46,484 nucleotides of DNA from Dehalococcoidales bacterium (GTDB lineage: Bacteria; Chloroflexota; Dehalococcoidia; Dehalococcoidales; Fen-1064): the NCBI GenBank assembly GCA_030654965.1, contig JAURWL010000111.1, positions 1 to 46,484 of the forward strand, in the 5' to 3' direction. Made by a program: the position numbers and the translations under genes. Position 1 is the stretch's first letter. Every line of letters starts with the position of its first letter. This document shows positions 24,938 through 33,813 of the stretch, piece after piece. A model generated the notes under the pieces. That model was not told the DNA's origin, did no database searches, and worked only from the letters and a program-made list of their open reading frames with translations.

Positions 24938-25865
24938 TATTCTCCTTTCCCAGCGCCAGCGGGTGGGCGGCGAGGTATACTTTCTTTGCCTGACTTTTGC
25001 TGACATGTGTATATATTTGTGTGGTGGACAGACTGGCGTGCCCGAGTAATTCCTGCACCACACGCAAATCAGCGCCGCCATCGAGCATGTGGGTGGCAAA
25101 GGTGTGACGTAAGATGTGCGGGTGTATCTTTCTAGTAATGTTTGCCGCTTTTGCGTAACGGTCGATGATTTTCTGTATACGTCGGACAATCAGACGCTTG
25201 CCGGAACGGTTAATAAAAACCGCTTCGGTCTTTTTCTCGCCGAGTAGTTTTAGCCGTCCATCCTCAAGATAGGTAGTCAGGGCTTTGGCAGCAGGTTTGC
25301 CCATCAGCACAATGCGCTCTTTGTTACCTTTCCCCACCACTCTCACTTCTCTCTCGTGTAAGTCAACCTGTGGCAGGTTCAGACTGACGATTTCACTGAC
25401 GCGTAAGCCGGATGCGTAGAGTAATTCAAGGATGGCTTTATCGCGTTGCCCTACCGGTTTTTCTGTAGCCGGCGCTTCCAGGAGGCGGATGATTTCATCA
25501 GTAGTGAGTACGATGGGAAGGCGCCTATCTAGCTTCGGCGAGGTAATCTTTTCTAGCGGATTCTCTTTGATAAGTTCCTCGCGGTGCAGGTAGCGGTAAA
25601 AGGAGCGGATAGCGGAGACCTTATTGGCAATGCTCGACCGCGCGACGCCCTGTTGCATCAACCAGTACATATAGTCACGCATGGTCTGTTTGTTGACCGC
25701 TTCCAAGGAATTTATCTTCCGGGCAAAGAGGAACTGAAAAAACCCTTTTTCTTTACCACGCACCTTATTCCCGATAAGAGCGCTGAGATAGGTGCGGACA
25801 GTATAAGGTGAAGCGTTCCTGCCTGCCCTGAGATAGTTTACATAACGGTCAACGATGGTCTGCAT
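24924..25865 (-). CDS. XerC/XerD-type tyrosine recombinase
   Basis: A 313-residue integrase: N-terminal SAM-like core-binding domain (1-105) and catalytic domain with Arg in ASGLRVSEIV, Lys in VGKGNKER, the HILRHTFATH box, His in LGHASLSTTQIY and nucleophile Tyr in QIYTHV. The family resolves chromosome dimers. Its place between topA and pepP in a housekeeping run, not beside phage genes, supports a Xer role rather than an element integrase. XerC, XerD and XerA cannot be told apart. A somewhat unusual N-terminal region with a run of charged residues (NKVRGKEKG) is seen. Confidence 0.93.
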   Translation of the reverse strand: MQTIVDRYVNYLRAGRNASPYTVRTYLSALIGNKVRGKEKGFFQFLFARKINSLEAVNKQTMRDYMYWLMQQGVARSSIANKVSAIRSFYRYLHREELIKENPLEKITSPKLDRRLPIVLTTDEIIRLLEAPATEKPVGQRDKAILELLYASGLRVSEIVSLNLPQVDLHEREVRVVGKGNKERIVLMGKPAAKALTTYLEDGRLKLLGEKKTEAVFINRSGKRLIVRRIQKIIDRYAKAANITRKIHPHILRHTFATHMLDGGADLRVVQELLGHASLSTTQIYTHVSKSQAKKVYLAAHPLALGKENNDSK

Positions 25866-25869
25866 AGAA

Positions 25870-27999
25870 TCAACTCTTATCCGCAGTTACAGCAGCTTTT
25901 CCTTCCGGAATCGGACCACGGTAGCGGCATTTCAGGCACCTGGCGCGGTTTTCGCGGTACTCGGTCAATAGTCCGCCACACTTGGGACAGGGTTGGGGAA
26001 GGGGACGGGCGCTGGCGGCAAAAGTGCAGTTGGGATAATTACTGCATCCGTAAAACTTTTTCCCCTTCTTATTCAACCGCTGAATGAGTTCACTACCGCA
26101 ATCCGGGCATTTAACGCCGGTTCTTATCTGGTAGCGTTTGGTGAATTTACATTCCGGATAGCCGGTGCAGGCGAGGAATTTACCGAACCGTCCAATCTTG
26201 ATGGCGAGTGGTTTGCCGCATTTATCACACACTTCGGTAGTGAGTTCATCCGCGATTTTCACGCGCTCGATGCCTTCTTTGGCGTTCTGGAGCGCTTTCT
26301 CAAATGGAGTGTAAAAATTTCTGACAACATCCACCCACTGCTTCTTCTGGTCAGCGATTTCATCAAGGTCGTCTTCCATGCGTGCTGTGAATTCAATATC
26401 GACAATGTCAGGAAAATGCTGTTTCAGTAAATCAGTGACAAGCATACCCAGTTCGGTGGGTTTGAAGACCCCACTTGTTTTGGTCACGTATTCACGTTCT
26501 TGAATGTTGGCAAGGATGGGAGCGTAGGTGCTTGGTCTCCCGATGCCGCGCTCTTCCAGCATCCGTATGAGACTGGCTTCTGTGTAGCGGGGAGAAGGTT
26601 GGGTGAAGCGCTGTTCCGCCAGAAGCTGAAGGAGTTTCAGAACATCGCCTTTGTCAAGTGATGGTAGTGACTGACGGCTCTCATCATTGATTTTACCTTC
26701 ATCTCGCTGATAAAGAATGGTAAACCCAGGGAATTTTAGCAAGGATGACGTTGTGCGGAATAGATAAACTTCCCGCGAATTACCGGGTTTAGCTTCGATG
26801 TCCACTGTGGTGCTATCGTAGAGCGCCGGCGCCATCTGGCTGGCGACCATGCGGTTCCAGATAAGCTGGTAAAGTCGGAACTGGTTGGTGGAGAGGTATT
26901 TTTTTACCGTATCCGGCGTACGGCTAGTATGCGTAGGACGAATGGCTTCATGGGCTTCCTGCGCGCCCTTGACCTGCCGTGTAAAGACGCGAGCGTGAGC
27001 AGGCAGGTAATCCTCACCATATTTTTTCTGGATGAAGTCCCGTGTTTCGGCGATAGCGGTACGGGCAACGTGCGTAGAATCGGTGCGCATGTAGGTAATC
27101 AAGCCTACACTCTCGCCAGCCCCGAGGGATAGACCTTCATAAAGCTCCTGGGCGATTGCCATAGTTTGCCCTGCAGAGAGACGCAGTTTGTACCAAGCTT
27201 CCTGCTGAAGTGTGCTGGTGATAAATGGCGGCGCCGGCTGGCGAACGACCTTGCGTGTCTTGATTTTATCAACGGTGTACTTTGCCCGTTCCAGCCGTTC
27301 TTTTAGGGTATTCGCCTTTTGTTCGGTGTTTATTTCCAGTTTTGTGCCATCGATAAGTCCCACTAATTGAGCGCGGAAAGCCGGCGTTTCTTTCTTCTGC
27401 AGTTCCGCCTCGATTACCCAGTATTCCTGTGGAACAAAGCCTTCAATCTCCCGTTCGCGGTCGACGATGATTCTTAGAGCAACAGATTGCACTCTACCTG
27501 CGGAAAGACCGCGTCTTACTTTTTGCCAGAGGAGTGGGCTCAGTTTGTACCCGACCAATCTGTCCAGAATGCGCCGTGCCTGCTGGGCATCGACCAGATG
27601 CGAATCAACAGAGCGAGGATGTTTGAATGCCTGTTGAACAGCTTCATCGGTGATTTCGTGAAAGACGACACGGCGGAAGGGTATTTTAGCCACGTTTATA
27701 ACAGTTGCCAGGTGCCAGGCAATAGCTTCACCTTCACGGTCAGGGTCAGTGGCAAGATAGATTACCTTTGCCTTTTTACCTGCCTCTTTTAACTCTTTAA
27801 CGAGTTTGCTCTTGGTACGGGGCACCACATAGCTTGGTGTAAAATCGTGCTCAATGTCCACACCCAACTTACTACGGGGCAAATCACGGATGTGACCCAT
27901 CGATGCCTTGAGGCTGTATTTATCGCCCAGTATCTTACCGAGCGTTCTTGCTTTTGCCGGTGATTCAACGATAACAAGCTCTTTCTTTGGACTACTCAA
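25870..27999 (-). CDS. topA: DNA topoisomerase I (type IA)
   Basis: A 709-residue enzyme that relaxes negative supercoils. The Toprim domain (about 8-120) has VESPAKARTLGKIL and DPDREGEAIAWH; the active-site Tyr is in ITYMRTDSTHV; the C-terminus has zinc-ribbon repeats: CDKCGKP...CTGYPEC, CPDCGSE...CSNYPNC and a third, CPKCGG...CLKC. Sizes and order are normal. It overlaps the end of dprA by eight bases and is followed by the recombinase four bases later, so these form one transcript. Confidence 0.97.
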   Translation of the reverse strand: MSSPKKELVIVESPAKARTLGKILGDKYSLKASMGHIRDLPRSKLGVDIEHDFTPSYVVPRTKSKLVKELKEAGKKAKVIYLATDPDREGEAIAWHLATVINVAKIPFRRVVFHEITDEAVQQAFKHPRSVDSHLVDAQQARRILDRLVGYKLSPLLWQKVRRGLSAGRVQSVALRIIVDREREIEGFVPQEYWVIEAELQKKETPAFRAQLVGLIDGTKLEINTEQKANTLKERLERAKYTVDKIKTRKVVRQPAPPFITSTLQQEAWYKLRLSAGQTMAIAQELYEGLSLGAGESVGLITYMRTDSTHVARTAIAETRDFIQKKYGEDYLPAHARVFTRQVKGAQEAHEAIRPTHTSRTPDTVKKYLSTNQFRLYQLIWNRMVASQMAPALYDSTTVDIEAKPGNSREVYLFRTTSSLLKFPGFTILYQRDEGKINDESRQSLPSLDKGDVLKLLQLLAEQRFTQPSPRYTEASLIRMLEERGIGRPSTYAPILANIQEREYVTKTSGVFKPTELGMLVTDLLKQHFPDIVDIEFTARMEDDLDEIADQKKQWVDVVRNFYTPFEKALQNAKEGIERVKIADELTTEVCDKCGKPLAIKIGRFGKFLACTGYPECKFTKRYQIRTGVKCPDCGSELIQRLNKKGKKFYGCSNYPNCTFAASARPLPQPCPKCGGLLTEYRENRARCLKCRYRGPIPEGKAAVTADKS

Positions 28000-29116
28000 C
28001 TTTTACTCCATAAATTTCCCTGGTTTCACGCGCCAGTACGTAAGACATATTTCCTACCGACCGCACCAGTCCTTTCAACTCCATCATTGCCAGTGTACTG
28101 CTCACGGTGGCAACTGGCAAGCCACTCCCGGCGCATATATTATCGATGTGTGCCGGTTCTGAGGATAAACGCTTCAACAGGACTGATTCAGTCTCACTTT
28201 CCGGAATGATTTCTTTGAACTCAAGTTGCTGGGCGACGGCGCGCAGATTCAGTTCCTCGAGAATATCCTGACAGTTTTGCACCAATTTTGCGCCTTCCTG
28301 GATGAGGTTATTGACGCCGCGGCTGGATGGTGACAGGATACTCCCCGGGACAGCCAGCACATCGCGGTTCTGTTCTAGGGCGAGGTTAGCGGTAATGAGT
28401 GCGCCGCTTCCTTCCCCTGCCTCTGTTACCAGGACTCCAAGACTCATACCACTGAGGATACGGTTGCGTCGTGGAAAATGGTCGGGTTTGGGTTTAGTCC
28501 CGAGTGGATACTCACTGATAAGAGCGCCATTTTCTATTATTCGGCGCGCCAGGTTCAAGTTCTCCGCCGGATAGATAATATCCAGCCCGCAGGCAAGAAC
28601 GGCAATCGTCCTGCCGCCGGCATCCAGCGCCGCCTGATGAGAAACAGAATCAATGCCCCGCGCCAGTCCGCTGATAATGGTGATGTTATTACGCGCCAGG
28701 TCAGCCACGATTTCTTCTGTGACCTGCCGACCGTAAGCGGTTGCCCGTCGCGTTCCTACCACTGCCAGGCACCACTCGTCAGCGGCGGTTAATGAACCCC
28801 TGATGTACAGAAGAGGCGGGTAATCATAGATTTCCTTGAGACGGGCAGGATAATCATCATCATGCCAGGTGAGCAACTGAACCCCATAGCGTTTCAGCTT
28901 TTCCATCTCGTCATCAAGCGCAATTTTCGGACGCCAGGTGGTGATGGCGCGCACAACACCATCATCAAGTCGCGCCTGTCTCAATTCGCCGGCGGGAGCC
29001 TTCCATGCAGACTCAAGGTTGCCGAAGTGGTTCTCAAGTTGATTGAGACGGACACGCCCGATGCCGGGGATAAAACTGAAGCCAACCCAATATTTAAGGT
29101 CTTTTTTATTCATCAT
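27992..29116 (-). CDS. dprA: DNA-processing protein DprA
   Basis: A 374-residue DprA/Smf: N-terminal SAM/HhH segment (WVGFSFIPGIGRVRL), Rossmann-like core with VGTRRATAYGRQ, ISGLARGIDSVSHQAALDAGGRTIAVLACGLD-type sequence (about 120-180) and a C-terminal winged helix. It protects single-stranded DNA and loads RecA in transformation. Starts ATG 29116 or 29113 are both possible; no clear ribosome site is seen. A longer frame upstream of these starts is AT-rich and not protein-like. It heads the minus-strand housekeeping run. Confidence 0.93.
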   Translation of the reverse strand: MMNKKDLKYWVGFSFIPGIGRVRLNQLENHFGNLESAWKAPAGELRQARLDDGVVRAITTWRPKIALDDEMEKLKRYGVQLLTWHDDDYPARLKEIYDYPPLLYIRGSLTAADEWCLAVVGTRRATAYGRQVTEEIVADLARNNITIISGLARGIDSVSHQAALDAGGRTIAVLACGLDIIYPAENLNLARRIIENGALISEYPLGTKPKPDHFPRRNRILSGMSLGVLVTEAGEGSGALITANLALEQNRDVLAVPGSILSPSSRGVNNLIQEGAKLVQNCQDILEELNLRAVAQQLEFKEIIPESETESVLLKRLSSEPAHIDNICAGSGLPVATVSSTLAMMELKGLVRSVGNMSYVLARETREIYGVKVE

Positions 29117-29170
29117 TACGATAATTGCTATTCTAACACAGCACCGAATGAGGAACAATTTATTATATAA

Positions 29171-29220
29171 ATCCGAAACCCTAAACCCTAAATCCGAGGT
29201 AATGACAAAATTCGAATTTT
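29171..29220. repeat. low-complexity CCCTAAA/ATTCGAA-type intergenic sequence
   Basis: Between dprA and the transporter gene lies short simple sequence: two CCCTAAA units flanked by ATCCGA words, then an AATTCGAATT palindrome. A similar degenerate word set (TTTGATACTTGGTGATTGATATTTGG) occurs after the hydrogenase terminator near 10055-10080. Such spacers have no coding signal here. Confidence 0.4.
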
Positions 29221-29268
29221 TCAAGCTAAAGTGATTGGAAAGAAAGATTCGTTTAGAGTTTAGTAATT

Positions 29269-30492
29269 TTAATCTCTGGTTCCCCAGAGAAGCAGAGAGC
29301 AGACCAAGGCGATAACGAAGAGAGCCGCACCTACCCAAGCAAAGGCAACACTGAAGCTGAACTGGTCAATGAGCTTTCCTATGATGGGCATAAGAATTCC
29401 GGGACCGCCCCGGCTGGCAAAGTAGTAAATACCGAGAATTGTAGAGCGATTGTTCGCTTTGGCGTTACTGATGACGTACACCTCAGACACCGGCATAGCC
29501 ACATACATACAGGTGCCCATTGCCAGTAGAACAAATGGCAGAAGCCACCAGTAAGTGCCCAGGCTGAGCAGGAAGATAATTGGACCGGCGGCAAGACTGA
29601 CAGTGAGCATCACGGGCACTTTACCGTATCGATCGGAGATGTACCCGCCGATAGGACCCGCCCATAGACCCGCAAAATGGGCAAGAGCCAGAAAAGCAGC
29701 GCCGGCCTGCTCCAATCCCCCATACTGGTCGACCACGAGCAGAGGGATAAACGAGATGCTGGAAAAAACGAAGACCTGCACTGCTGTGCCTAAGGTGACA
29801 AAGGCTATCATACGTCGTACGTAGCCGCGTTGATTAATGCGGATGGCAAAACTATCTGTCTGAACTTGTTTTAGTGTACCGCCAAGTTGACGGCGCTTCA
29901 GGAGGGCATAAAGGTAAATTCCGAAAGCAATGGTTGGAATTGCCAGCACAATAAAGGGACCGCGCCAGGTTAAAAATGTGGCAATAGTGGTGGTTAACAA
30001 AGGAGTGAGAAAGTTGGCGAGTGTTCCTCCAATCTGGTGCATTCCCAGGACTTGACCCCGTTTTTCTACAGCGACGGTATCTGAAAGCAGTGGTGAGGCA
30101 GAGGGATGATAACCACCACCGAGAATACCCATGATGATTAAAGCGACAAGCATCATGAGGTAGGTTGGTGAGAGACCGACAAAAAGACCGAAGATAGCAA
30201 CTCCGGCAACGCCAACTGCAATCAATAGTCTGGGTGCAATATGGTCGCCGCCAAGCCATCCAGCCAGTAGATTACTCGCACCGTACGAAGCGTTATATAC
30301 ACCGTTTAGTGCGCCTATCTTTAAATAGTCCAGACCGAAGTGGTCCCGTATGGAAGGTTGCACAGATTGAATAATAAATCCCGGCACATGGTGCATAAAA
30401 TGTGCCAGAATGAAGAGCGGCACCAATCCAGAAAACAGCTCTCTGGTAGAGGTCTTGATTCTATCTATTGTATTATTACCAGATTTTTCCAT
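29269..30492 (-). CDS. MFS transporter, 12 membrane helices
   Basis: A 407-residue major facilitator. About twelve hydrophobic helices, with the N-terminal half ending in a cytoplasmic loop (KRRQLGGTLKQVQTDSFAIRINQRGYVRR, about 195-225) and the loop 8/9 signature GYISDRYGKVPVM. Gly-rich segments such as GILGGGYHPSASPLL recall the Fsr (fosmidomycin resistance) branch. The transported compound is unknown; drug export is one option. It is preceded by a tRNA-Ser gene on the same strand. No ribosome site is obvious before its ATG. Confidence 0.9.
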   Translation of the reverse strand: MEKSGNNTIDRIKTSTRELFSGLVPLFILAHFMHHVPGFIIQSVQPSIRDHFGLDYLKIGALNGVYNASYGASNLLAGWLGGDHIAPRLLIAVGVAGVAIFGLFVGLSPTYLMMLVALIIMGILGGGYHPSASPLLSDTVAVEKRGQVLGMHQIGGTLANFLTPLLTTTIATFLTWRGPFIVLAIPTIAFGIYLYALLKRRQLGGTLKQVQTDSFAIRINQRGYVRRMIAFVTLGTAVQVFVFSSISFIPLLVVDQYGGLEQAGAAFLALAHFAGLWAGPIGGYISDRYGKVPVMLTVSLAAGPIIFLLSLGTYWWLLPFVLLAMGTCMYVAMPVSEVYVISNAKANNRSTILGIYYFASRGGPGILMPIIGKLIDQFSFSVAFAWVGAALFVIALVCSLLLWGTRD

Positions 30493-30529
30493 TAATTAAG
30501 TCAGTAGTCCGGCATCCAATCCCAGTAAA

Positions 30530-30619
<90 letters not shown>

Positions 30620-30699
30620 ACAGTCAAAAAGATAATGAGCCTAGTTTTAAGTTTACGCTTTGGGGCTGGTTATTGTAAAGGCTATTTTCTGTGCTCAAT

Positions 30700-31041
30700 T
30701 CAGCAATCTTCCGAGCATTCCCCGGCGATGTTCAGCAGTTTCACAATCCTTTTTTCGTCAATGTCTTTGAGCGTTCTAATTTTGATGTGTCTCATTGTTT
30801 TTCCACTGCCTTCAAAAAGGGCTATCTCTTCTTTTGTCAGTCCATTAATTGAAAAACCCAGATTGACATGGTCTTTTAGAGCGCCAATATAGAATTTCCC
30901 ACCAGAAAAAGTAGGAACACCCCACTTCATCTCTTCTTTTATGTCCGGAAATGTTTTCAGGATGATTTCCCGCACTTTGAGGCAGATTTCCTTCTGAGGC
31001 GACTTCTGTTTTTCTATGTATTTCTTAACCTTTTCATCCAT
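30700..31041 (-). CDS. DUF1801 (YdhG-like) protein
   Basis: A 113-residue protein of the DUF1801 fold: KVKKYIEKQKSPQKEICLKVREII, then EEMKWGVPTFSGGKFYIGALKDHVNLGF-type core (about 38-66), then RHIKIRTLKDIDEKRIVKLL. Members share a frataxin-like fold; their role is unclear, with iron binding proposed for some. It sits between a tRNA gene and the repeat region and shows no operon partners. ATG 31041 is preceded by GGGGGC, a weak ribosome site. Confidence 0.85.
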   Translation of the reverse strand: MDEKVKKYIEKQKSPQKEICLKVREIILKTFPDIKEEMKWGVPTFSGGKFYIGALKDHVNLGFSINGLTKEEIALFEGSGKTMRHIKIRTLKDIDEKRIVKLLNIAGECSEDC

Positions 31042-31136
31042 CGTTTTGCCCCCTTATTATTTGTGTGCCGGAGAATAGACACAAGGCTTTCTGCGGTTCA
31101 TTCCATTTAGTGAGCACTAGCTGGTGGAGAGGGGCA

Positions 31137-31193
31137 TTCGCTCAGGGTAAGCCCTTCGACTTCGCTCAGGGTAAATGGAGAGGGTGGGATTCG
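31137..31193 (+). repeat. 57-bp direct repeat, copy A (contains tRNA-Ser 3'-end remnant)
   Basis: Same 57-base sequence as 31513-31569 with three mismatches. It combines two CTCAGGGTAA units separated by CCTTCGACTTCG with GGAGAGGGTGGGATTCG, the last being the acceptor/T-arm half of tRNA-Ser. After ATTCG the sequence leaves the tRNA, so copy A is only a fragment. Confidence 0.85.
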
Positions 31194-31237
31194 CTTGTCC
31201 CGAGTGAAGTCGAGGGAAAACCTTTGATAAATCGCAT

Positions 31238-31498
31238 TCACTCAGGGCGAGTCCCCTGAATCAATCGTTCCTTCTTTGTTTTAGGCCATCCTTTAATCTG
31301 ATTCTCTCGTTTTCTTGCTTCAGAAAGATTACTGTGTTTTTCACAATAAACCAGAGTCACGGGTCTACGAGCAGAAGTGTATCTCGCTCCGGTTCCGTTG
31401 TTGTGTTCTCTCAGACGCTTTTCTATATCAATTGTAATACCGGAATATAATGAGTTGTCTTTACACCTCACCATATAAAAGAACCATTCTTGGGTCAT
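31238..31498 (-). CDS. GIY-YIG domain protein (YhbQ-like)
   Basis: An 86-residue GIY-YIG nuclease-fold protein: WFFYMVRCKDNSLYSGIT covers the two tyrosine/glycine strands (here YMV...YSG), followed by RLREHN with the catalytic Arg and EARKRENQIKGW with the metal-binding Glu. It is as short as YhbQ proteins, which are uncharacterised or act on damaged DNA; homing activity has not been shown for this type. ATG 31498 is the true start. An upstream extension reads through the repeat as PERSRR units and is not real. The gene lies exactly between two direct repeats. Confidence 0.87.
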   Translation of the reverse strand: MTQEWFFYMVRCKDNSLYSGITIDIEKRLREHNNGTGARYTSARRPVTLVYCEKHSNLSEARKRENQIKGWPKTKKERLIQGTRPE

Positions 31499-31512
31499 TA
31501 TTGTCCTTCGAC

Positions 31513-31569
31513 TACGCTCAGGGTAAGTCCTTCGACTTCGCTCAGGGTAAACGGAGAGGGTGGGATTCG
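31513..31569 (+). repeat. 57-bp direct repeat, copy B (overlaps the 3' end of tRNA-Ser CGA)
   Basis: Partner of 31137-31193; 54 of 57 positions agree. Its last 18 bases are the 3' end of the functional tRNA-Ser(CGA) gene. The left part contains CTTCGACTACGCTCAGGG and CTTCGACTTCGCTCAGGG units. Confidence 0.85.
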
Positions 31570-31638
31570 AACCCACGTCCCGAAAAATCGGGAACCGCTT
31601 TTCGAGAGCGGCACCATCGGCCTCTCGGTCACCTCTCC
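31552..31638 (-). tRNA. tRNA-Ser (anticodon CGA)
   Basis: Minus-strand class II tRNA: acceptor GGAGAGG/CCTCTCC, anticodon stem CCGCT/AGCGG with loop CTCGAAA (anticodon CGA), variable arm with the stem TCCCGA/TCGGGA, T arm GTGGG-TTCGAAT-CCCAC, discriminator G. CCA is not encoded (GTT follows), unlike the other tRNA-Ser. Confidence 0.95.
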
Positions 31639-31755
31639 AGCTTCAAATATTAACTTAAAACATCATCATCGGGCAAGTTTGCTATCATTTTGCAGGTGTC
31701 ACGCCGTTACCGGCAACAGTCCAGTGACCCGTAGCAATGACTGAAAATCGGTTTT

Positions 31756-31784
31756 TTGACATCGGCATTATTTTCCTTCATAAT
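31756..31784 (+). promoter_or_regulatory. promoter 1 of the 31956 acyl-CoA ligase gene
   Basis: Consensus TTGACA (31756-31761), 17-base spacer, CATAAT (31779-31784). The remaining bases between tRNA-Ser and the gene (31639-31955) hold a second promoter but no other gene. Confidence 0.55.
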
Positions 31785-31795
31785 ATGCCAAAAAG

Positions 31796-31824
31796 TTGCA
31801 TCTTTAATAACGACACCATATACT
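31796..31824 (+). promoter_or_regulatory. promoter 2 of the 31956 acyl-CoA ligase gene
   Basis: TTGCAT (31796-31801), 17-base spacer, TATACT (31819-31824), leaving a leader of about 125 bases. It lies directly behind promoter 1, so the gene may have tandem starts. Confidence 0.5.
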
Positions 31825-31955
31825 AGGGTGCAAGAACATCGGATGAGGATAAGACGAAGAAAGGTCGGAGATAAAAACCTCAAACTTATTGCGGTGTTCT
31901 TATTCAGCAGATAATGCTGGGCAGATATATTTTTGAAAGGGGAGAAGAAAAGGAA

Positions 31956-33683
31956 ATGGAGTTCAAAGGCTATCCTGAGTACAGTTCGCGCCAACCACTA
32001 ATTCTCAAATACTGTCTGAAGAGACCGGTGGAAACGTATCCGGATGACATCGGCATCGTTTACAGAAATGATGCCGGTGAGTATTTCCGGTTCACCTGGC
32101 GGCAGTGGCACGAGCGCACCTGCCAGCAGGCCCATGCTCTCAAGGCGCTGGGTGTGAAGCCGGGCGGACCTTTCGAGCCGGGAGACAGGGTGGGAACCAT
32201 GGCACTAAATCACCATCGCCATATAGAAAACATCTGGGCATCTGTTCTCACCGGAGCGGTATCGCATCCTATCAACATGAGATTATCGATGGACCACATG
32301 GCTTATACCATTACTCACGCCGAAGATAAGGTCATCTTTTTTGATGATTCTATCCTGCCTCTGGTCGAGGCGTTATACGACCGTATCAAGGACACGGTTA
32401 AAACGTTCGTTTACATGTCTGATAAACCGGGGTTGCCCAAGACCAAGGTACAGCCGCTCTATGAATTCGAAGAGCTGATCAAGCAGTATCCGAAGACATA
32501 TGACTGGCCTGATTTTTCGGAAGATACCTATGCAGTGCTCTATTACACGACCGGCACGACAGGACTCCCCAAGGGCATCATGTTCACCCATCGCCAGGTC
32601 ATGCTTCATGTCCTGTACGGATTCGCATCGATGGCTTTCAGGGTGAGACGACCTGATGACCCAGAGCCTCCAAATGAAAATATACCTATGATGAATATCC
32701 CGTTATTCCATATTCATGCCTGGGGACAGCCGTTCTCTCTGGTAACCGCCGCATCAAAGATAGTGTTTCCCGGACGGTTCTCTCCTGAAGCATTCTGCCA
32801 GATGGTGCAAGAAGATAAAGTCACCTCCGCCGGTATGGTGCCTACAATGCTGGCAATGCTCCTTGAGTATCCGGATATTGATAAGTATGATCTCAGCAGT
32901 CTGATCGCTATCGGTACCGGCGGCGGCGCTCTACCTCTTGGTTTGAAACAAAAGGCGGAAAAAAAGTTCCCGTTGATGAGAGCCGGCTCAGGGTATGGTA
33001 TGACCGAAACACTGGCAGGAGTTCTCGGTTCCACCATCAGGCGGAATATGGTGGATTGGCCACAGGAGAAAATAGACGAGATTATGGTTAAAACCGGTGT
33101 GGCGGGAATGGGAATTCAAGTCAGGGTTGTCGATGAGAATGGCAAAGATGTGCCGCACGATAACCAGGCGATTGGTGAGATAATACTGCGGGGCCACTGG
33201 ATTATGGAGCGATACTTTAAAGAGCCAGAGAGGTCGGCTACGGCTTGGAGAGATGGCTGGTTCCATACTGGGGATGCGGCAAAAGTCGACACAGATGGCT
33301 ACATAATAATTGCCGACCGTATCACCGATGTAATCAGGAGCGCCTCCGAAATGGTGCCCACCGTTCTACTTGAAAATCTGACGTGTAATGCCGATTTTGT
33401 CCTGGAAGCGGCTTATGTAGGTGTGCCTGATGAGAAGTGGGGAGAAATACCAATGGCGCTGGTGAAGCGTGTACCAGGTACCAAACAGACTGAAGAAGAC
33501 ATTATGAAGCATCTGCAGACCGAGGGTGTGGACAAGGGCAAGATTACCAAGTGGATGCTGCCTTCCTACGTACTTTTCACGGACGACATTCCCAGAACAA
33601 GTGTCGGTAAGTTCGATAAAATAGCCATCCGGAAGCGGATAAATGAGTTCGTAAGCAAAGCCAAGCAGGTACGTAAAATCTAA
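31956..33683 (+). CDS. fatty acyl-CoA ligase (AMP-forming)
   Basis: A 575-residue ANL-superfamily ligase activating a carboxylic acid to its CoA thioester through an acyl-adenylate. Motifs: P-loop YYTTGTTGLPKGIMFTHRQ (about 190), GTGGGALP, GYGMTET, WRDGWFHTGDAAKVD with the adenylate-binding Asp, IADRITD hinge and the catalytic Lys in RTSVGKFDK. It resembles medium/long-chain fatty-acid ligases of the AlkK/FadD type; the exact substrate is unknown. ATG 31956 follows AAAAGGAA. A close relative lies at 42301. It stands alone behind two promoters and a terminator. Confidence 0.93.
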   Translation: MEFKGYPEYSSRQPLILKYCLKRPVETYPDDIGIVYRNDAGEYFRFTWRQWHERTCQQAHALKALGVKPGGPFEPGDRVGTMALNHHRHIENIWASVLTGAVSHPINMRLSMDHMAYTITHAEDKVIFFDDSILPLVEALYDRIKDTVKTFVYMSDKPGLPKTKVQPLYEFEELIKQYPKTYDWPDFSEDTYAVLYYTTGTTGLPKGIMFTHRQVMLHVLYGFASMAFRVRRPDDPEPPNENIPMMNIPLFHIHAWGQPFSLVTAASKIVFPGRFSPEAFCQMVQEDKVTSAGMVPTMLAMLLEYPDIDKYDLSSLIAIGTGGGALPLGLKQKAEKKFPLMRAGSGYGMTETLAGVLGSTIRRNMVDWPQEKIDEIMVKTGVAGMGIQVRVVDENGKDVPHDNQAIGEIILRGHWIMERYFKEPERSATAWRDGWFHTGDAAKVDTDGYIIIADRITDVIRSASEMVPTVLLENLTCNADFVLEAAYVGVPDEKWGEIPMALVKRVPGTKQTEEDIMKHLQTEGVDKGKITKWMLPSYVLFTDDIPRTSVGKFDKIAIRKRINEFVSKAKQVRKI

Positions 33684-33719
33684 ATCGGTAGAGCCGTTAT
33701 AAAATCAAATAGAGAAAAT

Positions 33720-33760
33720 GGGGGCAGAGTTTATCGCGAAACGATACAACACCTGCCCCC
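33720..33760. terminator. bidirectional terminator between the ligase and CooC-like genes
   Basis: GGGGGCAG (33720-33727) pairs with CTGCCCCC (33753-33760); the interior can form a second hairpin, TATCG-CGAAA-CGATA. T-rich sequence follows on both strands, and the genes converge here. Confidence 0.75.
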
Positions 33761-33813
33761 TTCTATTTGCCGTTGGTTTCATTGTTGTTTTGAAATCATT
33801 TCGATTAGCATAA

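Noticed and set aside
24938-25189. 84-residue N-terminal extension of the M24 peptidase
   Set aside because: It reads through the recombinase gene in another frame; ATG 24937 has a strong ribosome site.
24924-25865. Xer-type recombinase as the integrase of a mobile element
   Set aside because: It lies in a dprA-topA housekeeping run with no element ends or phage genes nearby.
29171-29199. CCCTAAA repeats that resemble eukaryotic telomere sequence
   Set aside because: Only two units inside a low-complexity bacterial spacer; no telomere or array.
29117-29338. N-terminal extension of DprA
   Set aside because: AT-rich, low-complexity and overlapping the end of the transporter gene; homologous sequence begins at ATG 29116/29113.
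31499-31576. N-terminal extension of the GIY-YIG protein with PERSRR repeats
   Set aside because: It translates the short-repeat units and the 3' end of tRNA-Ser; not a real coding sequence.
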